Assembly (NCBI GenBank): GCA_013397115.1
Contig: VWZW01004026.1
Coordinates: forward strand, 2,852,523-2,916,522
DNA from: Edolisoma coerulescens
Taxonomy: Eukaryota > Chordata > Aves > Passeriformes > Campephagidae
Length of the DNA stretch: 64,000 nucleotides
Reading direction: 5' to 3'
How positions within the stretch are numbered: the first letter of the stretch is position 1; each line of letters begins with the position of its first letter. A model generated the notes under the pieces. It ran no database searches, was not told the DNA's origin, and saw nothing but the letters and a program-made list of their open reading frames with translations. Below, one piece after another: positions 10,991-22,592 of the stretch. The position numbers and the translations under genes are program-made.

Positions 10991-13900
10991 CAGTCTTCTG
11001 AGTCCTCCTTTGTGGTGGGCACTGCTGCACGCACCGCAACAGCAGAAGCTGTGTTTTTCTCTACCAATGTGGCCTGAAGAAAACTAACCTGGCATTGGAC
11101 ACAGATGAAGTTATAACTTGGGTTTCTGGATCATCCCCCATCATCCCTGGGTGATTTGCAGTGTTGTTTGGACTTGAATTGTGGGACAATTGTGATTTCA
11201 TGCCCAAGTTAATGTGCTGATTTTCTTTCCTGTAAAGCTAATTCTGGAGACGATACAAAGTCTTTATGAAAGTTAATCAAAAGAAAGATAGGGATCAAAA
11301 TCTCCAATTATAAGAGTCTCAAATTCTAATCCATGACACACGAGCCATTTAATAACACTGCTGGTGGTCACTGGAAGGTTATAAGACAGTTCTTCTTTTA
11401 ATCTTCAAGCATTACCTTATGTTCAAACACAGTTAAGAAAACACTGTGTAGGAAGCAAACTATATTTGCAAATAAATTTGCAAATAAAGCAAAAGAGATT
11501 TCAGGGAAATCTATCAGAAATGTATGGTCTGAAGCTTGACTAGAAGTAGTTGTTAAGGTGCTGTAAGTAGTTATAACTATCCAAAATCTTGGATTCATTA
11601 TTTTATTTTTTGTTGTTTATGAAACAAAAGTTTTCCGAGTTGCACAATTGCATGTAACCTCAAGCTCAATAGATAGCGCACTCTTGAAAAAAAAAAAAAG
11701 AACTGAAAGAAGTTCCAAGTCCTATACTCTGAAAAGACAAGTGAACCAATGGCATTCTAATTCTGGAAAAAAAAAAATTCTCACGGATAAAATGGGAACA
11801 GGATCTAAAATCCAATCTCTCTGTATCAAGCCCAGCCTCTCTACTGATTATCTGAGTTGCATTCACACATGAGGGGCACATTAAAGACAGGTCGAAAATG
11901 TACCAACCATACATCTTCCTTCTTTGCAGTCACATAGTCATCTTCCCTCTGTCACATGATCAACAACCAGCTGGTTTGCTGAGGTCAAATGATTCCCAGT
12001 ACATGTCAAGGGGGTCAGAGAAAGGTATGGTGAAGAGCTGTTTTTAATTCTCTCCCTGTTTTCCTCCTCCCCTCCCTCCCAGCTTCCCGCCTTCTTTTCT
12101 CCTACGCTCTCTCTTTCTCATATGGTGTGTTGACTGTCAAAACAGCATATCTGCACTAATATATTCCATCTAGAAATAATCTCTTACAAAGTACCTTATT
12201 AAAGAGTAAACCCGTATAATGATTAATTTCATTAAGCAACATTCTTCCCTGAAGGCTCCTGTTTGTAATGAAATCTTCAGACAATCACCACCTAGGGAAG
12301 CAATATGTCTGCTAAGAGCATTGCAAAATAATTATCAAACGACAAAATACGACATGCCAACCTTTTTAGATGATTGAGTAATAATACTCTAAAGAACACC
12401 ACCCCACCTCCTCACCCTCCTTTTTTTTCATCTACGTTCAAGCTGTTTACACTGCATTTATGCAGTGGTGCAAAATGACCGCTAACATAACTAAAACTTT
12501 ACAATACCAAACCTCTCTCACTAGAGCACACTGACAACATGCAGAACAAGCACAGTGAACTAGAGAATCTTTGATTTTAAAATATTGCCACACACTGTAT
12601 ATCCCAGAATTGAGTATGTTCAGTGGGGATATTTATTTACTGTATCTCTATATGTCACAGGAATTTAACGAGAACTTGAATTTTTTGTTTACAGATTTTA
12701 CCAAATGTAGGAAATATGAAAACTGCCCAACACACAGAAAAAATAGGATTTTCTTAAAGCCGTAATTTAGAGACCTGATTAAAGCTCTTTGTAGAATCTG
12801 TAATAAGGAGCTTGTTTATACATATTTATTGAATGAAAACATCTTGATGCCAAAACTCGAGAAAGACTTGTTTCAAATTAGAATAAGCTTCATTTTGGAG
12901 CAAGAGATTAAGTTTACAGTGGACAACGTGTTTTTTCTTTTCTCTACACAGACAGCTATGTTGTGTTGACAATGAGCTGTACTGAAGAGGCCTTGCTCTG
13001 AAGGAATAAAGAATATCTGCATTGTGCACACATTCTTGTGCTCAATATTTACATTTGCCTACAAGAGTTTAGACTCCAGTAAATAAGGATTATGCGGTGG
13101 ATCTGCCCTTACAAAGGTTTGCTTACTGTGTGAAAAAGCTGGCTTCCTCTATTGCTCCTTTTATTGCTGATTTTCTTTTCAGTCCTCTAGAATTCGGAGA
13201 TAAAACGTGTTTTGAACCCTTTTTCGATAAAGTTGCCTCATGTGCACAATTCACCCTGCATCTCAACCTCTGCATTTTGCTAGTTTGCTCTAATTTATTT
13301 AAATGTAAGCGTCTTTCAGCACAGCTTTGTTCTGTTCTATATTAAAATGATTGCAAAGATATTAAATTTTCAGAATAGTGTATTAGCTCAGACTACAGAA
13401 TGGGCATTCTACTAGAAAAATTCTGATTATTCAGCAATGCAACTCATACTTCTAGTGTTCTGCATGGAAGGGATGATGTAATCCCAATTGCCTTAGTGTT
13501 GCAACTATCTGAGCTAGGAGCTGAAGAAAAGGAAGAAGATAAGCAGGAGGAAAGTGTGTCTATCATGATACGTTTTTTTCCAATTATCTTGTTTCATGTT
13601 TTAAATAAAATTATCAACTTCAGGAAAGTACTGGTTTTCATTATTTTTTTCATGGTTTTGAGAAAACAGGATTCTTTTTTCTTAGTAGATAGCAGTTTTT
13701 TAGCATTTAAAAAGTTGCAAAGTGTTTGCAATTTACTGTCTATTATATGCAACATAATTTATTCAGTAATTAAAATGCAGTAATTTCCATTATGAGTTCA
13801 ATATTTGCTCACAATTGCTGCATGTTGATATCAGAGACAATTTGAAATTACACTTTCCTTACCATGGGAAGGTATGGCCTCATTCATATCCCATGCAGAG

Positions 13901-14637
13901 CACTGCATTAACCACCACTGACACTCTCATTAACTCCTGGATCTTTGGAGCTATATTTGGTATGCTGTGTAGGATCATCTTTCATGCATACTCTCACCAT
14001 TCTATGTAGATACATTCATCTTTTACCTTTCATTTCCCCTTTTTCATCATCTCCAAATGATAGGGCTAAATGGAAGCCATTTCAATGAAGAATACAGTTA
14101 TCACTCCTTAGCACTGCCTCAAGTACCTGAGATTTTCATGTGATTTCTGTAATCCTTGGGTGGATACAGAAAGGATTTGTTTCCAGGTTCACACTCCTGC
14201 CATTACAGCAGAGAGAGTACTTAATTGCAAAGGTAATTTATTTCCTCACTTTTAGCATATAGCAGAGTATTCCAATCAAATGGTTAGTGCAAAAACTGAA
14301 AGTCTTCCCTAATCTGTTCCAGGCACTATTTTCTGCTTTGAAATCTGTCTTGCATGTGTCCTGCCCAGGGATTCAGAGGTCTGTCAGTTGCAGGTGATGA
14401 CCCCACTCCAGCCTGGGCCAGACCCCTGGGGTGGGAAGACTCTGGAATATGCTGGACTTGCAGAACTTGCAGCTGCCTCAGGTCCTCTAGCATCATGAGG
14501 CTGTAGGCTTGCTCAGGCTTCTGATCAAAACTGTAGTGCAGCAGCATGGGGAAGGAGAAAAGGTGGCCTTACAAGCAGGTCTTTTTCCTAACTTTCTAAG
14601 GAAACAGGTAGTTAAAACAATTTTTGTTAAAACTGTG
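10991..14637. other. Anonymous DNA with a pyrimidine tract, no gene seen
   Basis: No exon or transposon is recognised. A C/T-rich tract runs from about 12035 to 12120 and contains a G-quadruplex motif on the minus strand. Between 12160 and 12370 the DNA is rich in ATTA/TAAT motifs, which may mark a conserved noncoding element; I cannot test conservation. A GC-richer patch at about 14340-14560 is unidentified. Confidence 0.5.
12069..12088 (-). other. Canonical G-quadruplex motif
   Basis: The minus strand reads GGGAAGCTGGGAGGGAGGGG, four G-runs with loops of 5, 1 and 1 bases. It lies inside a longer purine/pyrimidine asymmetric tract. Confidence 0.6.
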
Positions 14638-14940
14638 TGTACTGAATTTGCATGACAAGGTTTTGGTAATGGCATTGGGGTGCTACTACAGTGGTGGCTT
14701 CCATGAGAAATCTGCTAGAAGCTTCCCTCATGACAGACGATTCCCTCAGAGCCAATGCCAGCTGGATCCACCACTAGCCAAGGCCAAGCCCATCAGTGAC
14801 GATGGTAGCGCCTGTGGGATAACATAGTTAAGAGGGGAGGAAAAAAACCGCTTGAGCAATTTCATTCAGAAGGAGGAGTGAGAATATGTGAGAGAAAGAC
14901 ACGAAGGCCAGTGAAGAAGGAGAGGGAGGAGGTGCTGTGT
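14638..14940 (+). mobile_element. 5' fragment of the ERVL-like LTR family seen at 1655
   Basis: The sequence from TGTACTGAATTTGCATG onward aligns by eye with the first ~300 bp of the LTR at 1655. Shared blocks include the CTAGAAGCTTCC region, the 'GGCCAAGGC' region, the GATGGTAG...CCT segment, GGATAACAT with the TATA-like box, and GAGTGAGAATATG. The similarity stops around 14935, before the repeat units and poly(A) signal. It is in the same orientation as the first copy but is 3'-truncated and has no retroviral sequence next to it, so it is not the partner LTR of one provirus. Confidence 0.75.
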
Positions 14941-16258
14941 CTTGAAAACAAAGTATATTGCAATAGTCTGCACTGAGCATGGAAGGAGAAACCTGGCTCC
15001 CCAAATGTGAGTCCTGCTGCAAACAGCACGCTCCACAGCCCAAGCCCACTGTGACTGTGCTCTCCCTGCCCACTCACCCTCCTCTCTGCTCCATTAAATT
15101 CAATTTCAGCCTATTAAGCTCAAGAGTCAAGAAAAAGAACTTTAAAGAAAGTTACTTAATATTAATTTGAACTCCAAAGTATTCCAGTGAAGGAAAAAAA
15201 AAATCAATGTTGTTAAGATGTGCAATATTTTACATAATAGGGCTGCAGGAATAATGATAAAAAGTTCAATATCTTATTCTGAAAACCTGTAAAATCTGTT
15301 AAATTAACCACTTGGTAAATATATACATAGCTCTTCCAGCCAAGCCCACAAAATAATGTATTCAAGATATTTTAAAATACTATATACAAAATGTGAGAAA
15401 ATATATTACATTTATAATTTGATGAACAGTATAATGAGACATCAACAGAAGCTATTGTTCTTCTTGCACATTGAGAGTTATGGTGTATGAATGGTTTGTT
15501 GCTAATTAGATTTCATGGTTACATGGTTACATGATTACATGGTTAGTTTAGAGTTTATCTCCTTTGCATACTACTAAGTGCAACTTCACAACTTCTTGTT
15601 TTTCAAGGTATTTAAAAAGGAGGATCGTTATTTAATCTGCTTTGAACTTGATGAACTCTGGCATCAAAATAATAAAAAATCTTTTAGTAAACTCTATTTA
15701 GAGATGATAAATTTGGCCCAGCAAAATGATTAAATTTTATTCTCCCTGCTGAATTTTTTCAAAATTAAAACTTGCTCATATAAAAGTTCATATAATTATA
15801 AGATATATGATTAAAGAATGATCAGGATTGGTTGCATCCTTTGAAATTGATATTAATGTGTCAAGACTGCTCTTCTCCATGTTGGATGCTGGGGTTTTTT
15901 GATAAACTTAGCACCTAGCAAGTGCATTCACCATACAAATGTATGAGAAATTCAATACCCAAATTATCCACTAAACCATCCTCACTACTTTCCATCAGGT
16001 TATACCAGGAGAAAATTAGACTTGTCAAATACGGTGTAATTAATCTTGGATTCAGTGTGGTCAAGGGCAGAAGTCACTGAATGTGATCCAAAGAAATCTG
16101 TGGTGGTGTTTTTCTCATCAACACCTTTCCCAGACCCTTAGAGATTTCAGAATATCGCTTAAAACTGGGGAATAATTCTGACTCTTTGAATGATGTATGT
16201 ACTCAGACAGTATAGAGTGGGGAAGACAGAATTATTTCAGTATACTTGTATGAAGTAT
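14941..16258. other. Anonymous AT-rich DNA, no gene seen
   Basis: No exon or transposon is recognised. The stretch contains an 8-bp tandem repeat at 15515. Immediately after the LTR fragment, about 14990-15120 is somewhat GC-richer and unidentified. Confidence 0.5.
15515..15546 (+). repeat. Four-copy 8-bp tandem repeat ATGGTTAC
   Basis: Units are ATGGTTAC, ATGGTTAC, ATGATTAC and ATGGTTAG, directly head to tail. The unit length equals that of the CR1 3' terminal repeat, but the sequence differs and no CR1 body adjoins. Confidence 0.75.
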
Positions 16259-16320
16259 TCATGGAATCATAGAATCATTTAGGTTGGAAAAGACCTCTAA
16301 GATCAAGTCCAGTCGTGATG
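16259..16320 (-). mobile_element. Short CR1 LINE 3' end
   Basis: Read on the minus strand this is the last ~60 bp of a CR1 element: the segment that ends in ...CCTAAATGATTCTATGATTCCAT. CR1 copies are nearly always 5'-truncated, and this is an extreme case with no coding part. Its upstream end is approximate. Confidence 0.75.
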
Positions 16321-17354
16321 GTCTCAATTCAGTGGACTACGGCCTTTTTCTGCGTTACAAATCAGTGGAAAAACAATCCTCGTGATTATTATTGAAAAAG
16401 AAAGCAAAATTTTTTCCAATACTGTAGTTTTCCACGCTACCTACCCATATCATGGGGTAGTTGACACTGGAATCCCAGCCCACTGGTTAGTTATTTGGCT
16501 GGTATTGTACTCTGTAACACTCGTTTATTTTGTAATGCCAAGGATAAAAATAAAAGCTGCCTGAGAAGTAAATTGTTTTCTATGTAAAATATTTGAGTTA
16601 CAAAATCACTGACTTTTTTTCAATAATAGTTTCAACTTTTAGAAAATAGATATATTTTCCCCCTGGGAGATGAAAACTCACTACATTAAAAAATAGTCAT
16701 GTTACATGTTGGCCAAAAGTGCATCAAGGGGAAAAAATCTTTGCTAATGAACCAAATCTATTGAGAGTAGTGTCGTGAGACTTCTGAATGCCCATGGGGC
16801 ATTATTATCAGCAGATGTGAATAAAATGTTTCAGCTGAGTATTTTTGACATTCAGGTGTTTTGGTTTTGTTGAACAGATGCAATTTTCTGCAGAGGGCAG
16901 ACACATCTTTCTAATTTTTATTTTAGTCAAAATCTGTTAAAAATTATTTGAGAAAATATTTTCATGAGGTATTTGTGTATATGCATCTCTTTCTTCTACT
17001 CTGTAACCTACCACCAGAATTATTTCATTACCATTGGATTTGTTTTGCTTCCTTGCTCTCAGAGAGACATCGTGCTTGAGAGAGAGCATCTTTTCAAACA
17101 GAATATGCACTTTGATATTAACAAAAATAGTAAGAAAATAGAATAAAAACAAAAATGTAATTGCTTTTGCTGCATGACCGATTGCGTCCACAATACAATT
17201 AAGCAGAAGGGAAAAATTATTGCATCTTTGGCAGTTAATTCAGGGTGTAGCACACCACTAGTCCTCAGAGAACTTAATTTTCTGCCAAAAATAAAGTATA
17301 TTAAAAAAATACCTGATCACCAGAAAAGGTGATTTCAACAATTGTTTCTAGGTA
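16321..17354. other. Anonymous AT-rich DNA, no gene seen
   Basis: No exon or repeat family is recognised between the two CR1 fragments. Frames at 16382-16564 and 16937-17253 are short and without recognisable similarity. Confidence 0.5.
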
Positions 17355-18308
17355 TTCAGACGAGCGCTGCTTAACATCTTTGTCAGTGACAGGAATAGTG
17401 GGATAGAGTGCACCCTCAGCAAGTTTGCCAATGACACCAAACTGTGTGGTGCAGTCGACATGCTGGAGGTAAGGGATGTCATCCAAAGGGACCTTGACAG
17501 GCTTGAGAAGTGGTATGTAAGAAGTTCATGAGGTTCCACAAGGCCAAGTGCAAGGTCCTACACGTGGGTTAGGGCAATCTTAAGTACAAATATAGACTGG
17601 GAGGAGAATGGCTTGAGACCATCCCTGAGGAGGACTTGAGGGTGTTGGCTGATAAGAAGCTCATCATGACCCAGCAATTCTTGCAGCCCAGAAGGCCAAT
17701 TGTGTCCTGGGCTGCATCCAAAGCAGCGTGGGCAGCAGGCCAAGGGAAGGGATTCTGCCCCTCTGCTATGCTCTCATGAGACTCCACCTGGAGTGCTGCA
17801 TCCAGCTCTTGGTCCCCAGCACAGGAAGGAGATGGACCCGTTGGGGAAAGTCCAGATAAGGACCATGAAACTGATCAGAGGGCTGGAGCATGTCTTCCAT
17901 GAAGACAGGCTGAGACAGCTGGGCTTACTGAGTGGGGAAGAGACTGCTCCAGGGCCACCTTATTACCTCTTCAAATACCTAAAAGGAGCCTACAAGAAAA
18001 CTGACAGGAGTTTTTATGAGGGCATGTAATGATAGGACATGGCGGAATGGCTTCAAAATGAAAGAGGGCAGATTTAGCTTAGCTATTAGGAAGAAACTCA
18101 GTACTGTGAGTGTGGTGTGGCACTGGAAGAGGTTGCCCAGAGAAGTTGTGGAGGCCCTGTCCTTGGAAGTGTTCAAGGCCAGGTTGGGTTTTGAGCAACC
18201 TGGTCTAGTGGAAGGTGTCCCTATCCTTAGTGGGGATTGGAATTTGAATTAGATGATCTTTAAGGTCCCTTCCCACCCAAACCATTCCATGATTCCATGA
18301 TTCTGTGA
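17355..18308 (+). pseudogene. CR1 LINE, 5'-truncated, decayed reverse transcriptase and 3' UTR
   Basis: The copy begins inside the palm of the ORF2 reverse transcriptase and runs to the element's true 3' end, with ATTCCATG-like repeats at about 18283-18306. Translation by eye gives the palm block SKFANDTKLCGAV around 17418-17450, followed by the DLDRLEKW thumb segment, then several frame shifts and stops. The catalytic FADD box reads FAND (17424-17435), so one aspartate codon is now asparagine. CR1 ORF2 normally encodes an endonuclease plus RT of roughly 900 residues; only about the last quarter is left. The 109-codon frame at 17700-18029 is part of this relic. Confidence 0.9.
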
Positions 18309-18600
18309 AGAAAATTAAGCTGCACATCATAAATCAGTGTCAGACCACAAATATTGTTTTAACTAAAGTTATCCCTGCCTGGAGTTGAAGGGCTTTACTT
18401 ACAGAAAACAGTTTTGCCTTCAACAGAGTTTTTTTTCCTGCTAAACCATCATTATATCATGACACAAAACTTTGTTTCTTTAGTGTCGTAGAAGAATAGC
18501 TTTGACAGATCTAAATATTTAAGAGAAAAGAATGGTATTAGGTTTATGACATGGGGAAAATCATCTGTATGAGTAAAAGCATATCTATATTTTCACATCT

Positions 18601-18680
18601 TTATATATATACAGGTATATTTACACACATACTTACCTATGTATATGTAGGTATATATATATACACACACACACACACGT
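18601..18680 (+). repeat. Mixed TA/TATG/CA microsatellite
   Basis: Alternating TATATA, TATG and a pure (CA)n run at the end (about 18663-18678) form a compound dinucleotide repeat. Confidence 0.8.
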
Positions 18681-19049
18681 ACAAGGTCATTTGGCTCATG
18701 CCAATCTGCTGTTACTCTTTAGGTGGCAACAGTTTTAATCACCTATGAATGCAATATTTCCTAGGTGCACTCTGCAGTGATTTTACTCACAATTTAAAGG
18801 TTTTCTAACACATTTTTGAGGCACAAAACAGCATCAGATGATGGGGATATTTTAATGGATTAAAACTGACATTTTAACTTCAGTCAGTTTCCCTTTTTTG
18901 GACTTGAAATAATGTGATCTGTTTCAGTAGCACATGGTTAGTGTTTGTGTTCTCTGTAAAAGAAGTAATTTCCCTTTTAGTTTTGTTTGCTTTAGATTTG
19001 TAGAAATTTATAAACAGCATGACATGTCACTTTAAAAAATCTGTTTAAT

Positions 19050-19071
19050 AGTAGTAGTAGTGGTAGTAGCA
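19050..19071 (+). repeat. TAG trinucleotide repeat, imperfect
   Basis: About seven TAG/TGG units follow one another and then fade into purine-rich AGGAAGGAGAAG sequence. Confidence 0.6.
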
Positions 19072-20468
19072 GAGGAAGGAGAAGTAATAATAACCATAAT
19101 GATAGTAATTATAAAGTCTTGCAAAATCTGCTTCCTCCAGGTGGCAGAGGTGAAATCAAATTGGCATTTCTGTATGCTCAGAACAATAAGATTTTTGTGA
19201 CTGTTCTGATATTTCTGTTTTCATATCTTATTGTCTTATCACATCTTATTTAGTTATAAAAAGATCAATTTTAAAGCCATTTGCTGTTACAAGTGAGGAA
19301 AACTATGCACTTCTGCAGGTAAAGCTCCAGCTCTGCAAGTAAAAGTGCAGTGAAAAAGGTCTGAGACACTGAGTAGAGCAAATATGTAATTACTGCTTGG
19401 TTGAAAAACCTTATTTATTTACAGCTGATGCAGGCTTTGGAAAGCAAGTTCTTTGTGTGTTCATTTATATATCTATCTAATTCACAGTTACTTACAGAAG
19501 TCTGGCAGCAGATACTTGAGAAACTGATAAAGGCATTATAACTGGCTCACCTGTTCTGTCCTGTATTTCTTTTGATAAAGGAGAAAATACTAATTCAGCC
19601 TCAAAAATGTGCCTGTCTTCTATGTTTCCTGACAATGCAACCATCCCTCCAGTAACTGTGTCAGGCTCCGAGCCTCTTCTTAATGAGAAAATTACTCATA
19701 TCACACTTTATTCTTAGACTATAATAGTTACTAGTATTAACTCAAATATGGTGTTTTTCATTTCTCTCCACTGATTCAGTTGGAGACAAGTTTTGAAAGT
19801 ATTTTTGCAGTCTGCTGTCTGAAGATCCTCTTTACCACAGCAAGAGAAAAAAAAATGCTGCAGGATCTTAATCACTCCTCTTAAATACAATGTGAGAGAA
19901 ATAGAACAAGAATAGAATATATATCTGCTGTCTTCCCTCTGTTCTTTTTTTTTCTAATTTGTGCTTGTTATCCAAAGGAAAAAAAGTGCCTAAGCTTTGA
20001 CTGAACCTAAAAAATTCCCAAACAAGCAGTTCTGTATAAAACTTAGTCTCAGTGACAAAAGAATTCTGATGCAGTTGCCAAATAAGAGAAGGCCATTATT
20101 AAAATTTTGGCTTTTTAAAACGAATGATATTGATAAGATATTTAGTTGATAGTCCATACATTTTATATTGAGAATTTATACAAAGACATCCGTGATTTCT
20201 CTCAAAATTTCCAGCAAAAAAGTTTAAGGCAATCATGTGCCTGTGGTCCAACACCCAGATGAATCACACAGAGAAAAAAGTGACTAGACACAAAAAATTA
20301 TGGAGCGTGATAGCGGCAGACAAGCTGGGTTAGGAATTAAGCAAATAAACTCAAGACATGCTAATTCATAATTTTATGTGGATGTCTGAATATAGGAATT
20401 AACTACTATAAGCATATGTACTTGGGGTCAAACTGAGAAACGCAGATCTATGTAATTGAGCAAGCAGT

Positions 20469-20518
20469 AAAGATAGGTATAGATAAGGAATAGATAGGAT
20501 AGAAATAGATGGGATGAA
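20469..20518 (+). repeat. Imperfect GATA-type repeat
   Basis: Scattered AGATA/GATAG units occur over about 50 bp, interrupted and not in strict phase. Confidence 0.45.
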
Positions 20519-21975
20519 TAAGGAATGCAACTTCTTGCAATAAATAACACTGAGATATTACCATGAAATAATATTTTTATCCTTGCATCTTTTTTCCCCC
20601 TCCTTGTCACATAAAATATACATGGAAATAGAAGTATGATATCTACTTAAAAGAATAGCGACTAAAAATAACAATGCTTTTACATATACTGGTGGGAGGT
20701 GACTTGATGAATGTGTGTTTTCCATGTAAAACGGATAAATTAATACCACAGAACCAGCTTAACAATTATATGTTTTTAACATCAAATTGACTACCATCTT
20801 GAAAAAGAAAAAAAAAAAAGGAAATTTTTAAAAAAAGTAAAAAGTAAAAAATGTTTAAATCTTTCTTTTTAATTTGGTTATGGTTTTGTTTTTATTTTAA
20901 ATAATTTAAGTTTACTAGCATCTGCACTGTAACCCTGAACAGCAGGAAATCCCCACTGAAGGCATACAGAAATATTAGAAAGCTGAAAGAAGCCTCACAA
21001 TTTTTAAAAGTGGGATGATTTTTATTATTTCAACATCTACCACAGGTCTCATCCCTAAGGCACTGACATGATAAATTATCATTAGACAGAGAAGGAAATA
21101 AGCTAACATACACCAGCAGAACGTATCAGCAATTTCCACACTGGGACCATGATTTTCTGCAGGATGGAGACAGGATAGAAAAGGCTTACGAAGACATTTG
21201 TACCAACATAGCACACTGGTACTTCACAGCCCAAACATTCTCAATATGCACACACACAAACCCTCAGTGAAACCAGCAGCTCAGTGAGATTTAGATACAA
21301 ATTTTATCTAAGTCTACTACCTTTTGATCAAGAGATTTGGTATGGATCAGTCACTAACACTGCTTAAAACAAGCCTGTGCTTTAAAAGGTTTTTCTAGTA
21401 ACCAGACATAGGGGAATTCAGTGGTTTGTTCGTTTGTTTTTTTTTTTTAGCTCTGGGTGCACGCATGTTGGTATCCATTCCAGTTTTGCACAAAGGACCA
21501 GATTTTACAATCTGAAAATGAACACAAAACTATTTGCATAACATCTGCACTGCTTGGAGGGTTGGAACACTACAGCAATTAGATCCATGCTCTATTCACT
21601 TGTAGTTCGGACTTCTACTACAGTTGAGCTAATTTGATGCTTAGTTAAAGGAGAAGACGCATTTTTATTTTCCCTTAATGATTAATGCTGTATCGGAAAC
21701 CATTGCATAAACTATTTTACTTTTAAGCAGGTATCTCTAAAAATATTTTCCATATGTATTTTTAAAGTGAAAGAAACTTTGAAGGCTACTAATTTAATCT
21801 GTATAATATGTGACTGTTTTCATCTCTAGCGTGTGTTTTAATTTGACTGATTTTACACAGCTGTCATTCTACAGCCTATAATCTGTATGCATACGATATA
21901 AGCATAACCTTTAATGAACAAGATTCACATGCAAAAGTTGCTAATATAATGCTAGCATAGCAGCACCTGCCAACA

Positions 21976-22035
21976 CCTCTACAATTAGAAGTCTGTGTCA
22001 GCACTTCAATTATAAAGCAACTTCTAATTTAGAGG
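21976..22035. repeat. Long inverted repeat (hairpin), 16 bp stem
   Basis: CCTCTACAATTAGAAGT (21976-21992) is the reverse complement of ACTTCTAATTTAGAGG (22020-22035) apart from one bulged C. The loop is 27 bases. The stem is longer than chance would often give, but shorter than a typical microRNA precursor stem. Its role is unknown. Confidence 0.7.
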
Positions 22036-22543
22036 ATCATAACTTGACAGTAAAAATTCTTTCTGTGTTGCAAGTTGACATGCAAGGTCTCAGTTCAAAG
22101 CATTTTTATTAATACAGGTTTAAATTGGTTTAGATATTATGAAGTTATAGAAGACTACAGTGAAAAATGAAGACACTCAGTGGATGTTTTTTCATCACCA
22201 CTGTAGCTCAAATTCTTTGAAAGGGAAATCCACAAACATTACAGTTGTTTATGTGTAACTAGGATCAGTGACTGATTTTATTTTTTCTATTAATTTAACA
22301 GTAAGATCTAAGCTTTAAAACTCCAAAGTGTTATATTTCTTTCTGTTGTTTTGGGGATGCTTATTTATCATTAACGTTGAATGTAATATATTAATTGCTC
22401 AAAATATTTATTTCTGAATGCATCAATTCACTGCTAAAGCAGACCATGGCAGTAAATGCATGAACCTATGGACTAGAGGTCTCTCCATAATGACATATCA
22501 TTTACTAATGGCATTTCCATGAATTACAAATTTCCCAAGTGTG

Positions 22544-22592
22544 TATTGACACAGTTGTTCCAGCTGAGAAATTACCATGTACTGTGTCAATA
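22544..22592. repeat. Perfect 12-bp inverted repeat plus nearby third copy
   Basis: TATTGACACAGT (22544-22555) and ACTGTGTCAATA (22581-22592) are exact reverse complements, separated by 25 bases. A third TGACACAGT occurs at 22626-22634 in the forward direction. The motif resembles TGACA-type sites of TALE homeodomain proteins, which is only suggestive. Confidence 0.7.

Noticed and set aside
1655..14940. A single provirus bounded by the two related LTRs
   Set aside because: The first LTR has its own matching duplications on both sides, the second is truncated, and no gag, pol or env remnant was seen between them.
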